Assembly: GCA_035593725.1 (NCBI GenBank)
Contig: DAOSZN010000002.1
Location: 62,001-126,000 of the forward strand
Reading direction: 5' to 3'
Length of the DNA stretch: 64,000 bases
DNA from: UBA4971 sp029551185
GTDB lineage: Bacteria > Bacillota > SHA-98 > UBA4971
A program made the translations under genes and the position numbers. The first letter of the stretch is position 1. Every line of letters starts with the position of its first letter. Shown here one piece after another: positions 32,936-42,421 of this stretch. The notes beneath the pieces were generated by a model. The model was not told where the DNA came from. It made no database searches and worked only from the letters and a program-made list of their open reading frames with translations.

Positions 32936-34909
32936 TTGAATGAATTCAAGTTAAAGACAGAGTTGACACCCAAAGGCGACCAAGCTGAAGCCGCTCGAAA
33001 GCTGCGGGAAGGCATTGTGTCAGGATATAGATTTCAAACCCTGCTCGGAGCTACAGGGACAGGCAAGACCTTTACTGACGCCTTAGTAGTCCGGGAAGTG
33101 CAAAAACCAACTCTGGTTATTGCCCATAATAAGACATTAGCAGCTCAACTCTGCAGTGAGTTTCGTGCGTTATTTCCGGACAACGCTGTAGAGTATTTTG
33201 TCAGCTACTATGATTACTACCAGCCTGAAGCTTATGTACCACAATCTGATACTTACATTGAGAAGGACGCGTCTATAAATGATGAGATTGACAGGTTGCG
33301 ACACAGAGCTACAAGCGCTCTTCTTGAGCGAAGGGATGTCCTGATTGTGGCGAGTGTGTCATGTATCTACGGACTCGGTTCCCCTGAAGATTATAAGGAA
33401 ATGACAGTCCGTCTGGAACTCGGGCAGGAGACTGACAGAGACGGGATATTGCGGGATCTTGTAAAGATTCAGTATGTCCGCAACGACATTGGATTTACCA
33501 GAGGGACGTTTCGGGTTCGAGGAGACGTTGTTGAGATTATCCCTGCATATGAAGAAAACGTGATTCGCATGGAGTTCTTCGGTGATGAAGTCGACCGTAT
33601 CCTGGAGGTAGATGCAATCACCGGGGAAATACTTGAGGAACGGGAGTCCGTAACGATTTTCCCTGCGACTCATTTCATCACCAATGAGGAGAAACTGAAG
33701 CGCGCTATTCAGAGTATCGAGGAAGAACTTGAGGAGAGACTCGCCTTATTGCGCGGAGCGGGGAAACTCTTGGAGGCTCAACGCCTCGAGCAAAGGACCA
33801 GGTACGATCTGGAGATGCTTCGTGAAGTCGGATACTGTCAGGGGATCGAAAACTACTCGCGTCACTTGACAGGGAGACAACCCGGAGAGCCGCCGGCAAC
33901 GCTTCTCGATTATTTTCCCCCTGATTTCCTGATAATCATTGACGAGTCTCACGTGACGCTCCCGCAGTTACATGCTATGCATGCAGGGGACAGGTCGCGC
34001 AAGCATAATCTCGTTGAATACGGGTTTAGATTGCCGTCAGCTTATGATAATCGGCCGCTTACGTTTCGTGAGTTTGAGGCCCGTGTAAACCAGGCGATCT
34101 TTGCTTCAGCGACACCCGGACCCTATGAGTTGGAAGTAAGCAGTCAAGTCGTGGAGCAAATCATCAGGCCTACAGGCCTTGTCGATCCGGAGATCATAGT
34201 GCATCCTACGGGGAATCAAATCGACGACCTGTTGGCTGAAATCCAAGATCGGGTAGACGCTGATGAAAGGGTCTTAGTAACTACGCTCACGAAGAAGATG
34301 GCGGAGGACCTTACTGACTACCTATTGGAAGTGGGAGTGAAAGCCAGGTATCTGCATTCTGAAGTGCAAACCTTGGAGCGAGTTGAAATTCTGAGAGACT
34401 TACGTCTCGGCGAGTTTGACGTTTTAGTGGGAATCAATCTTCTAAGAGAAGGCCTGGATCTGCCCGAGGTCTCACTTGTAGCGATTTTGGATGCGGATAA
34501 AGAAGGTTTCCTACGCTCAGAAACTTCACTTATCCAGACCATCGGCCGTGCTGCACGTAATGTCAATGGCAAGGTCATAATGTACGCTGACACTGTTACC
34601 CAATCAATGAAAAGGGCTATTGACGAAACCTATCGTCGTCGCAACATCCAAATGGAGTATAATAAACGACATGGCATTACCCCCGAATCCGTGAAAAAGG
34701 CAATCTATGACATAACTGAAATGTTGAAAGTCGCAGAAGACAAGCCGGTTTACGGGTCGGATGAGACTGCCATGTCCCATAAAGAGGCCGCAAAACTCAT
34801 ACAGGCATTAGAAGACCAGATGTATAAGGCAGCCCAGGCTTTAGAGTTTGAGCAGGCTGCAGAACTCCGCGACAAGATACGAGACCTCCGCAAGCGGTTT
34901 ATCCAATGA
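32936..34909 (+). CDS. uvrB: Excinuclease ABC subunit B
   Basis: 657 residues. Walker A GATGTGKT (near 37), the beta-hairpin YYDYYQPEAYVP (near 92-103) that inserts between DNA strands, helicase motifs through IGRAARN near 540, and the C-terminal UVR domain (about 615-655) that binds UvrA and UvrC. TTG 32936 is preferred because AGGAGG lies 8 nt upstream and it gives the usual N-terminus; GTG 32915 is an alternative. It performs damage verification in nucleotide excision repair. uvrA starts 24 bp downstream. Confidence 0.97.
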   Translation: MNEFKLKTELTPKGDQAEAARKLREGIVSGYRFQTLLGATGTGKTFTDALVVREVQKPTLVIAHNKTLAAQLCSEFRALFPDNAVEYFVSYYDYYQPEAYVPQSDTYIEKDASINDEIDRLRHRATSALLERRDVLIVASVSCIYGLGSPEDYKEMTVRLELGQETDRDGILRDLVKIQYVRNDIGFTRGTFRVRGDVVEIIPAYEENVIRMEFFGDEVDRILEVDAITGEILEERESVTIFPATHFITNEEKLKRAIQSIEEELEERLALLRGAGKLLEAQRLEQRTRYDLEMLREVGYCQGIENYSRHLTGRQPGEPPATLLDYFPPDFLIIIDESHVTLPQLHAMHAGDRSRKHNLVEYGFRLPSAYDNRPLTFREFEARVNQAIFASATPGPYELEVSSQVVEQIIRPTGLVDPEIIVHPTGNQIDDLLAEIQDRVDADERVLVTTLTKKMAEDLTDYLLEVGVKARYLHSEVQTLERVEILRDLRLGEFDVLVGINLLREGLDLPEVSLVAILDADKEGFLRSETSLIQTIGRAARNVNGKVIMYADTVTQSMKRAIDETYRRRNIQMEYNKRHGITPESVKKAIYDITEMLKVAEDKPVYGSDETAMSHKEAAKLIQALEDQMYKAAQALEFEQAAELRDKIRDLRKRFIQ

Positions 34910-34933
34910 AGAGGTTTTCGGAGGAGAGTTATT

Positions 34934-37765
34934 TTGAGTAAAGATTTCATAGTGGTCAAGGGTGCCAGACAGCACAACCTGAAAAACATAGATGTCAGGA
35001 TCCCCAGAGACAAGCTTGTTGTTATCACCGGGATTAGCGGTTCGGGGAAATCGTCTTTGGCATTTGATACAATCTATGCTGAAGGCCAGAGGCGCTATGT
35101 TGAATCTCTCTCAGCTTATGCCCGTCAATTCCTTGGCCAAATGGACAAGCCTGATGTAGATTACATCGAAGGCCTTTCTCCTGCCATAGCTATTGACCAA
35201 AAGAGCGGGAGCAGAAATCCCAGATCTACAGTAGGGACAGTAACGGAAATATACGACTACTTGAGGCTGCTATTTGCGAGAATAGGTAAGCCTCATTGCC
35301 CAAAATGCGGGTTGCCCATTACTCAGCAGACAGTGGAGCAAGTTGTGGATCAAGTGATTGCCCTTGGTGAAGGTGCAAGGGTGCAGGTGCTCGCCCCTGT
35401 TATTCGAGGCAAGAAAGGTGAACACAAGAAAATCCTGGAGGATATCAGAAAAGACGGATTTGTCAGGGTCAGAGTCAATGGCGAGGTTCGTCGGGTTGAT
35501 GAGGATATCTTGTTGGACAGATACAAAACCCATACTATCGAGATAGTCGTTGATCGTCTGGTAATCCGTGAAGGAATAGAACAACGTTTAGCTGACTCAA
35601 TAGAGCTTGCTATGAGGCAGAGCGGCGGAACTGCCGTAATCAACGTGGCGGATAAGGAAGACCTGATCTTCAGTGAGAACTTTGCATGTATTGAGTGCGG
35701 AATCAGTTTTGAAGAGCTTACTCCGAGGATGTTTTCCTTCAACAGCCCGTATGGCGCGTGTCCTGAATGTGCCGGACTGGGAACAAAAGAGGAAATCGAT
35801 CCGGAGCTTGTTTTAGATACTGACATAAGCATAATGGAAGGCGCATTGGTCCCTTGGCGAAGATCCTTTGAAGGGACGCGCAGCGACTTCTTTGCAAACA
35901 GAGTTATAAAGGTATGCGAACGCTTTGGAATTGACCCGACTGTGCCGGTAAACAGATTGTCTCCGGAGCACCTGAAGATCTTGCTTTATGGGGCGGGGAG
36001 GGAGAAGTTTCGGTTCAGATATCATGACTTCTCAGGTAATTACGTATCACGGGAAACAAGCTATGAAGGTGTGATACCGTACTTGGAGCGCAAGTATAGG
36101 GAGGTTCGTTCGCAGGGAATACGGGAAGAAATTGAGGACTTCATAACAACAAGGACTTGTCCCGCATGCGGCGGCGCAAGGCTTAGACCGGAAAGCCTTG
36201 CCGTAACAGTGGGAGGCAAGTCAATAATGGAGGTTACAGCCTTATCATGTCAAGAGGCTTGTGATTTTTTTGAAAGCCTGGAGATCTCTTATCGGGAAAC
36301 TCTCATTGCAGGACAAGTTCTGAAGGAGATTCGGGAGCGTCTTGGTTTTTTGGTCAACGTCGGGCTGGATTACCTTACCCTTGACAGGCCTGCCTGCACT
36401 CTGGCAGGCGGAGAGGCGCAACGCATAAGGTTGGCTACTCAGATCGGGTCCTGCCTTGTCGGGGTGCTCTATATACTTGATGAACCCAGCATAGGACTCC
36501 ACCAACGCGATAATAAGCGCCTCATAAGCACCTTAAAGAACCTCCGCGATTTAGGCAATACCGTGATCGTGGTCGAGCATGACGAGGAGACAATCAGATC
36601 CGCAGATCACATTATTGATGTGGGTCCGGGCGCAGGTGCGGAAGGCGGACATATAGTAGCCCAAGGAACCATTGATGACATAATCTCATGTGATGACTCG
36701 TTGACCGGGGTTTACCTGTCCGGAAAAGAGAAGATTCCTGTCCCGTCCAAACGTCGTTTGCCAAATGGAAAATCCCTGTTGATTAAAGGGGCAAGAGAGC
36801 ATAATCTTAAGGGAATTGACGTAGAGATTCCCCTTGGCATGTTTTTGTGTGTAACCGGCGTTTCAGGTTCAGGCAAAAGCACGCTGGTAAATGAGATCCT
36901 ATATAAGAGGCTCTCCCACGATTTGAACAGGGCATCAGCTAAACCCGGGGCTCACGATAGAGTTTTCGGACTTGAACATCTGGATCGTGTTATCAATGTG
37001 GATCAATCACCTATCGGTAGGACTCCAAGATCCAATCCTGCCACATACACTGGCACCTTTGACATCATCAGAGAGACTTTTGCCCTGACCCCGGAAGCCA
37101 GGGCTCGAGGATACCGTCCGGGAAGGTTTAGCTTTAATGTAAAAGGTGGCAGGTGTGAAGCTTGCCGCGGTGACGGGATCATTAGGATTGAAATGCATTT
37201 CCTTCCTGATGTTTACGTTCCGTGTGAGGTATGCAGAGGGAAACGATATAACAGAGAAACCTTGGAGATCAAGTATAAGGGGAAAACCATAGCGGACGTG
37301 CTGGATATGAGGGTGGACGAAGCCCTTGAATTCTTCGGGAATATTCCTCGTATCAAGCGTAAGCTGGAAACACTGTATGATGTCGGGCTTGGATATATAA
37401 AACTGGGACAGCCTGCTACAACTCTGTCCGGCGGCGAAGCGCAGAGAGTCAAACTCGCCACGGAGTTGAGCCGGCGCAGTAACGGCAGAACTCTCTATAT
37501 ACTGGATGAGCCCACAACCGGGCTTCACTTCGCTGATATTCATAGATTGCTCGATGTTCTGGACCGTCTTGTAGATGCAGGCGACACCGTTCTAGTCATT
37601 GAGCATAACCTCGACGTGATAAAGACCGCAGATTACATTATTGACTTAGGTCCTGAAGGCGGCGAAAGAGGAGGGACGGTTGTGGCATGCGGAACCCCTG
37701 AGGAAGTTGCAGAAGCGGAAATGTCTTATACAGGACATTTTCTCAGGAAGGTGCTTTACAGATGA
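34934..37765 (+). CDS. uvrA: Excinuclease ABC subunit A
   Basis: 943 residues. Two ABC ATPase modules, Walker A GISGSGKSS near 33 and GVSGSGKST near 640, each with signature LAGGEAQR or LSGGEAQR, and zinc fingers CPKCGLP..., CIECG...CPEC and CEACRGDG...CEVC. Dimeric UvrA finds lesions and loads UvrB. TTG 34934 follows GGAGGAG. Its stop overlaps the uvrC ATG by 4 nt. Confidence 0.97.
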   Translation: MSKDFIVVKGARQHNLKNIDVRIPRDKLVVITGISGSGKSSLAFDTIYAEGQRRYVESLSAYARQFLGQMDKPDVDYIEGLSPAIAIDQKSGSRNPRSTVGTVTEIYDYLRLLFARIGKPHCPKCGLPITQQTVEQVVDQVIALGEGARVQVLAPVIRGKKGEHKKILEDIRKDGFVRVRVNGEVRRVDEDILLDRYKTHTIEIVVDRLVIREGIEQRLADSIELAMRQSGGTAVINVADKEDLIFSENFACIECGISFEELTPRMFSFNSPYGACPECAGLGTKEEIDPELVLDTDISIMEGALVPWRRSFEGTRSDFFANRVIKVCERFGIDPTVPVNRLSPEHLKILLYGAGREKFRFRYHDFSGNYVSRETSYEGVIPYLERKYREVRSQGIREEIEDFITTRTCPACGGARLRPESLAVTVGGKSIMEVTALSCQEACDFFESLEISYRETLIAGQVLKEIRERLGFLVNVGLDYLTLDRPACTLAGGEAQRIRLATQIGSCLVGVLYILDEPSIGLHQRDNKRLISTLKNLRDLGNTVIVVEHDEETIRSADHIIDVGPGAGAEGGHIVAQGTIDDIISCDDSLTGVYLSGKEKIPVPSKRRLPNGKSLLIKGAREHNLKGIDVEIPLGMFLCVTGVSGSGKSTLVNEILYKRLSHDLNRASAKPGAHDRVFGLEHLDRVINVDQSPIGRTPRSNPATYTGTFDIIRETFALTPEARARGYRPGRFSFNVKGGRCEACRGDGIIRIEMHFLPDVYVPCEVCRGKRYNRETLEIKYKGKTIADVLDMRVDEALEFFGNIPRIKRKLETLYDVGLGYIKLGQPATTLSGGEAQRVKLATELSRRSNGRTLYILDEPTTGLHFADIHRLLDVLDRLVDAGDTVLVIEHNLDVIKTADYIIDLGPEGGERGGTVVACGTPEEVAEAEMSYTGHFLRKVLYR

Positions 37766-39639
37766 GCTTTGACCTGAAATCGAATCTCGCAGAAAGAGTC
37801 AAAGACCTGCCTGATAGGCCGGGAGTATACGTAATGAAAGACTCGTCCGGCAAGGTGATATATGTCGGGAAAGCTTCATCCCTGAGAAACAGGGTTCGTT
37901 CCTACTTTCAATCCCCTGCAGGGCTGCCTAAGCGCACTCAAATACTTGTGGACCGTATCTGTGATTTTGAGTACATTGTTACGGACTCTGAGGTCGAAGC
38001 CTTAATCCTTGAGAATAATCTAATAAAGAAACATCGTCCTTGGTTCAATGTTCAATTGAGGGATGATAAGACTTACCCGTTTATCAAGATTACGCTGCAG
38101 GACGAATTTCCCAGGGTTATCGTGACCAGAAGGGTTGAACAAGACGGCAGCCGTTACTTCGGGCCGTATGCCGATGTCGGGGCAATGCGTGAGACACTTC
38201 GCTTCTTGAAGCGTTTTTTCCCTGTACGGAGCTGCTCGAAGAAAATATCTGAAGAACATTTGCAAAAGATGCGCCCATGCCTCAACTACCATATAAAGAA
38301 ATGCCTTTCTCCGTGCTCGGGAAGGATATCCAAGGAAGCGTACATGGAGCTCGTAAACCAGATCATTCTTTTTCTGGAAGGCCGTCAAGATCAGTTAATA
38401 CGTGCTATGAAAAAAGAGATGCAAGCAGCCTCAGACTCTCTTAATTTTGAGAGGGCAGCGTCTATCAGGGACGCTGTCAGAGCTATCGAACGCGTAACTG
38501 AAAAGCAGAAGATAGTCCTGGCATCACGCAGTGATATTGATGTAGTCGGCTATTTTCGGGACGAGGCTGATGTATGTGTTCAGGTATTCTTTGTTCGTTC
38601 CGGGAAACTCATGGGACGCGAACGCTTCTTCATGACTAATGCCGATGATGTCCCTGACTCAGAGATTCTTACCGCTTTTATTAAGCAGTACTACTATGAG
38701 GCCGCTTTCATTCCTGATGAGATATTGCTTCCTCTTAAACCCGATGATAAAGACGCCATCAGTATGTGGTTGAGGGAGAAAAAAGGTCGCAAGGTCAGTA
38801 TTCATGTTCCGCAGCGAGGCGACAAAAAGCATCTTCAGAGCATGGCGACGGATAACGCAAAACTCAGTTTGGAGGAAGCAAGAACACGAGCTATGCAAGA
38901 TGCAGCGCTGAAGGATGCTGCACTCCTTGAGCTTATGGAAGCGTTGGAGCTTCCCGGACTCCCCAGGAGAATCGAAGCCTTTGACATATCAACCATCCAG
39001 GGGACTTGTGCTGTCGGCAGTATGGTAGTATTTGAACGCGGACAACCCGAGAAATCTTCTTACCGGCGTTTTAAGATTAAGACGGTGGAAGGTCAAGACG
39101 ATTATGCCATGATGCATGAGGTAGTTTCCAGGCGCTATAGGAGACTTCTAAAGCAGGATCAGAAAGAAAAGCAGTTGCCTGATTTAATTATTATTGACGG
39201 GGGCAAGGGTCAGCTTAATGCAGGACTTAAGGCGCTTTCAGAATTGGGCGTGCAAAATATTCCGGTTATCAGTCTTGCAGAATCTCACGAACTGATTTTT
39301 GTTGAAGGCCAAGAACAACCTATTGCTCTCCCCGAGGATTCCAAAGCCCTTCTCCTTCTCAGGCATATCCGTGATGAGGCGCATAGATTCGCAGTCTCAT
39401 ACCATAGACAGCTGAGGACGAAAAGATCCACTCTGTCAGCCCTTGAAGAAATTCCGGGTATCGGTAAGAAACGACTTCAAGCTCTTCTTACGACGTTTGG
39501 GTCAGTGAAAGGCATACGCGCGGCAAGCATAGACGAAATTGCGAGTGTTCCGGGAATAAACCACAAGCTGGCGGAACGGCTCAAGGAAGCCCTGGCATCC
39601 GACACAGATGTTATTTTGCCTCCTATCTTAGAAAATTGA
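37762..39639 (+). CDS. uvrC: Excinuclease ABC subunit C
   Basis: 625 residues. The N-terminal GIY-YIG nuclease (PGVYVMKD...IYVGKA, about 19-40) makes the 3' incision, the UVR motif lies near 205-240, the RNase H-like 5' nuclease in the middle (FDISTIQG near 408; IIIDGGKGQ near 475), and helix-hairpin-helix pairs at the end (IPGIGKKR, VPGINHKL). Start overlaps uvrA (ATGA), so all three excinuclease genes form one operon; in B. subtilis uvrC is separate. Confidence 0.97.
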   Translation: MSFDLKSNLAERVKDLPDRPGVYVMKDSSGKVIYVGKASSLRNRVRSYFQSPAGLPKRTQILVDRICDFEYIVTDSEVEALILENNLIKKHRPWFNVQLRDDKTYPFIKITLQDEFPRVIVTRRVEQDGSRYFGPYADVGAMRETLRFLKRFFPVRSCSKKISEEHLQKMRPCLNYHIKKCLSPCSGRISKEAYMELVNQIILFLEGRQDQLIRAMKKEMQAASDSLNFERAASIRDAVRAIERVTEKQKIVLASRSDIDVVGYFRDEADVCVQVFFVRSGKLMGRERFFMTNADDVPDSEILTAFIKQYYYEAAFIPDEILLPLKPDDKDAISMWLREKKGRKVSIHVPQRGDKKHLQSMATDNAKLSLEEARTRAMQDAALKDAALLELMEALELPGLPRRIEAFDISTIQGTCAVGSMVVFERGQPEKSSYRRFKIKTVEGQDDYAMMHEVVSRRYRRLLKQDQKEKQLPDLIIIDGGKGQLNAGLKALSELGVQNIPVISLAESHELIFVEGQEQPIALPEDSKALLLLRHIRDEAHRFAVSYHRQLRTKRSTLSALEEIPGIGKKRLQALLTTFGSVKGIRAASIDEIASVPGINHKLAERLKEALASDTDVILPPILEN

Positions 39640-39826
39640 CAAAAGATCTACTGCAGCATCAGAGAGCACGGTGGAATTCCTTTCACCTATATTAGGACAC
39701 GTTTCCTCGAAGCAGTGAACGAATCTCGATCATCCACTACCCAAAACCACTGAGACATGACAATCCAACAGCAAATTGGTTCAAGCAAATCAGTTAGGGC
39801 TAATGACGAAACTATGCAACACCCTA

Positions 39827-39856
39827 TTGACATTCTTTTGAGGCGGGCTTTATAAT
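39827..39856 (+). promoter_or_regulatory. Consensus sigma-A promoter for the DUF2089-DUF4097 module
   Basis: Perfect TTGACA (39827-39832) and perfect TATAAT (39851-39856) separated by 18 bp. Transcription should begin near 39863, inside the palindromic region just downstream. Confidence 0.78.
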
Positions 39857-39905
39857 ATTAATGCATGGATTGATATTATCAATATGATAATCAACATGAT
39901 TAATA
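39856..39905 (+). promoter_or_regulatory. Nested palindromic operator between promoter and DUF2089 gene
   Basis: Inner perfect palindrome ATTATCA-ATA-TGATAAT (39875-39891). Outer arms TATTAAT plus GCATG (39856-39867) pair with CATG plus ATTAATA (39895-39905) with one bulged base. The block covers the transcription start region and ends at the GGGGG ribosome-binding site. It looks like a repressor operator, possibly autoregulatory for the DUF2089 protein; a 5' RNA hairpin is the alternative. Confidence 0.6.
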
Positions 39906-39918
39906 AGGGGGCAGCGAT

Positions 39919-40302
39919 ATGAAGCGTAAAGCTCTTGGCAGGTGTCCTGTCTGTGGGGAATCGCTGGAAGTTACGGAACTTTCTTGCCCCAGGTGTGACA
40001 CTTCAATCAGTGGGCACTTTGAAACATGCAAGTTCTGTCAGATGACTGATGAGCAAAGGGATTTTGTGTCAACATTCATTAGGTGCCGTGGGAACATAAA
40101 GGAAGTCGAGAGGGAGCTCGGGATCTCCTATCCTACAGTCCGAGGACGTCTCGATACAGTCATTGGGGCACTTGGTTTCCCGGTGGAACGTGATAAGGAA
40201 GATGAGGCCGAAGTTGCGGGTAGGCGTAAGGAAATCCTGGATTCTCTTGCTAAGGGAGAACTTAGCGCGGATGAAGCTGTAAAGCTTCTGAAGCAAAAGT
40301 AA
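39919..40302 (+). CDS. DUF2089 protein: zinc ribbon plus helix-turn-helix
   Basis: 127 residues. Four N-terminal Cys pairs (CPVC at about 9-12, CPRC at 23-26, then CKFC at 37-40) suggest a zinc ribbon. A helix-turn-helix-like segment follows (EVERELGISYPTVRGRLD, about 60-77). The last 25 residues (KEILDSLAKGELSADEAVKLL) form a SHOCT-like helical unit also found in the next two proteins. Probably a DNA-binding regulator of this module, controlling its own palindromic promoter; the DNA target is inference. Strong GGGGG ribosome-binding site 9 nt before the ATG. Confidence 0.82.
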   Translation: MKRKALGRCPVCGESLEVTELSCPRCDTSISGHFETCKFCQMTDEQRDFVSTFIRCRGNIKEVERELGISYPTVRGRLDTVIGALGFPVERDKEDEAEVAGRRKEILDSLAKGELSADEAVKLLKQK

Positions 40303-40333
40303 GCGAGACGCACGTTGCAAGGAGGGGCGTATT

Positions 40334-41590
40334 ATGCGTGAAGAAGTTATGATGATCCTGAAAATGCTGGAGGAGGGCAAGATTACTTCAGAGCAGGCTT
40401 CATCGCTGATTGAAGCCATTGATGATGCCGTGGGACTCCGCATTCCTGAAGAATCCTTCGAGACTCCCGAGGGTGACGATGAGAAGTCTGAGGAATCAAA
40501 GCCAACGCCTTCTTCAAAAGTGCCTGGCGTGGCAGAAATCAAAGGGTTGGTGGATAAGCTTTCAGGTCTTGTTGATGTGGTGGATCGAGAGGCCTTTGAG
40601 AACCTGGCGGAGAAGATCCGAGAGACTGTAGAGAGCGCGGTAAAGAGCACTGATCAAGCTATTGACCGTGTACAGCAAGAAGTAAGAGGTCGTAAGATAC
40701 GTGTTGAGTCTGATGATGAAGATGCTTCAAGGGCACGCTGGTCAAAAGCCATTGTTGAGCCGTTCCAACGTATGTTTTCCCCTAGCATTAGGGTGGAGAA
40801 GGTTATAGAGGGGAGTCTTGCGGGCGAGTCCGGCAAGGAGATTGACGTAGCGCTTATCACGCAAAATGGCAGCATTGCAGTTGAACCATGGGACGAACCC
40901 GGCTTCCGCGTCAAAACGACAGCCCATGTGACGCCTGCTGCAGAGGGGCGGACAAACGATTGCGAAACAGCCAAAGCAGTTTTGGAAGAGCTTCTGAAAT
41001 ATGAAGCAACTGATAATTCCCTCGAGATTAAGGTTAGTCATGGGAAAGCCCTCTCAGGCGCGTCTCTCGATGTGAAACTGCCCAGGGAATTTCTCTACGA
41101 CATGGATCTCGAAACGCAAAACGGCAGAGTGGGTTTGGGTGAGTTTCAGTGCAAAATGATCAGAGTAAAAACTTCTAACGGCCGGATAGAACTGGATAAT
41201 ACTCGTGGAGTCATAATGGAATTAGAAGCTTCCAACGGTAGAATCGACGTCAGTGGAATCGCTCAGAGAATCAGTGCGAAAACTTCAAACGGAGGGATAA
41301 CTGTTATTCCCCGGAAGATAACAGGGGACTCCCAATATGAGCTAAAGACCTCCAATGGAGCGATAGAAGTGAAACTTGCAGACGCTGACAAGGCGGGCTA
41401 TCATATAGAAGCGAAAACAAGCATGGGGCGCATCGTGGTAGATCTTCCGGACCTAGCCTATCAAGTGAGGGATGAAGAGACTGTACGAAGGGAAGTAGTT
41501 GCTGAGACATCAGGGTTTTCTGAGAACACTGACAGACTGACAATTAAAGCGCGGACATCCAACGGCCAGGTGCGTATTATGCACAGTTAG
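40334..41590 (+). CDS. DUF4097 beta-repeat protein, YvlB/LiaX-like
   Basis: 418 residues, no signal peptide. N-terminal SHOCT-like helices (ILKMLEEGKITSEQASSLIEA, about 8-28), an acidic/charged linker with a predicted amphipathic helix (60-125), then a DUF4097 beta-solenoid (about 160-418) built from repeats with the core (T/A)SNGxI or TSMGRI, six times between residues 275 and 417. LiaX of enterococci has this architecture and takes part in sensing antimicrobial peptides at the envelope; B. subtilis YvlB is similar. Located 31 bp after the DUF2089 gene, in the same operon. Confidence 0.82.
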   Translation: MREEVMMILKMLEEGKITSEQASSLIEAIDDAVGLRIPEESFETPEGDDEKSEESKPTPSSKVPGVAEIKGLVDKLSGLVDVVDREAFENLAEKIRETVESAVKSTDQAIDRVQQEVRGRKIRVESDDEDASRARWSKAIVEPFQRMFSPSIRVEKVIEGSLAGESGKEIDVALITQNGSIAVEPWDEPGFRVKTTAHVTPAAEGRTNDCETAKAVLEELLKYEATDNSLEIKVSHGKALSGASLDVKLPREFLYDMDLETQNGRVGLGEFQCKMIRVKTSNGRIELDNTRGVIMELEASNGRIDVSGIAQRISAKTSNGGITVIPRKITGDSQYELKTSNGAIEVKLADADKAGYHIEAKTSMGRIVVDLPDLAYQVRDEETVRREVVAETSGFSENTDRLTIKARTSNGQVRIMHS

Positions 41591-41634
41591 TACGTCTTAG
41601 AGTCTTGAATATACTTAAGAGGAGGGAAACCCTA

Positions 41635-42012
41635 ATGTCTGAAGAAAAGAAGCAAATCCTCGATCTTGTCCGGGAAGAAAAGATCTCTGTGGATGAAGGT
41701 CTGAAGTTGCTGGAGGCTTTGGATAGCTCAAACCAAGAAGACCGGTCAGCGCCTGTACGCCAAGGAGACCGCCACGGGAGAATGCTTCGGATACGCGTAT
41801 TTGATACCGAGGATAACACGCGAGTCAATGTCAATTTACCTCTTGCCCTTGCCAAGGTCGCAATGAAGTTCATTCCTAAGGACGTATCCAAGCAGCTTAA
41901 GGATGAAAACATTGACCTTGATGAACTCCTGTCCACTATTACTGAAGCAAGTTCGGGAAAAATCATTGACGTAGACAGTGAGGATGCAAAAGTGGAAGTC
42001 TACATTGAGTAG
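41635..42012 (+). CDS. Small SHOCT-like acidic protein
   Basis: 125 residues. An N-terminal SHOCT-like unit (ILDLVREEKISVDEGLKLLEAL, about 7-28), a basic linker, and a compact C-terminal domain of about 75 residues with alternating strands and a helix, rich in Asp/Glu. ATG 41635 follows GGAGGG with 8-nt spacing; the upstream ATG at 41605 lacks one. It sits between the DUF4097 protein and the YvlD-like protein, so it likely belongs to the same membrane stress system. Function unknown. Confidence 0.75.
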   Translation: MSEEKKQILDLVREEKISVDEGLKLLEALDSSNQEDRSAPVRQGDRHGRMLRIRVFDTEDNTRVNVNLPLALAKVAMKFIPKDVSKQLKDENIDLDELLSTITEASSGKIIDVDSEDAKVEVYIE

Positions 42013-42070
42013 GGACGTGGTAACGTTGCTGACAGGGCAGACCACAGCTTAACTAAAGGGGGTGCCGGTA

Positions 42071-42421
42071 TTGGGAAAACGGACATTTATGATTAGATGG
42101 TTGGCAAATGCCATCGTCCTTCTTGTTATTCCGTACTTCATGGGGCCTGCAGTCAGAATAACCGGACTTGTCCCAGCGCTTTTGGCAGCTTTCATACTAG
42201 GGATTGTGAACGCGCTCATAAGACCGGTTTTGATTATCTTGTCTCTTCCTATACAACTGCTTACGTTAGGCCTATTTACGTTCATAATAAACGGCTTCAT
42301 GTTATGGATAGTATCCAGGATAGTGCAGGGTTTTTACATATCTGGGTTCTGGCCTGCCGTGCTGGCGTCAATCCTCCTCTCAATAGGAAGTAGCATTATA
42401 AGCTGGGTGGTGCAAGATTAG
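42071..42421 (+). CDS. yvlD: Phage-holin-4-like membrane protein (YvlD family)
   Basis: 116 residues with four membrane segments: about 8-24, 30-50, 55-77 and 88-112, with RPVLIILSLPIQLLTLGLF in the centre, the hallmark of the family. In B. subtilis yvlD shares an operon with the DUF4097 gene yvlB. It is a chromosomal membrane protein of unknown function, not evidence for a prophage. TTG 42071 has GGGGGTG 7 nt upstream; GTG 42062 is less well placed. Confidence 0.85.
   Translation: MGKRTFMIRWLANAIVLLVIPYFMGPAVRITGLVPALLAAFILGIVNALIRPVLIILSLPIQLLTLGLFTFIINGFMLWIVSRIVQGFYISGFWPAVLASILLSIGSSIISWVVQD

Noticed and set aside
42071..42421. Holin-like protein as a sign of a prophage
   Set aside because: It is the YvlD type found in chromosomal stress operons; no other phage gene is nearby.
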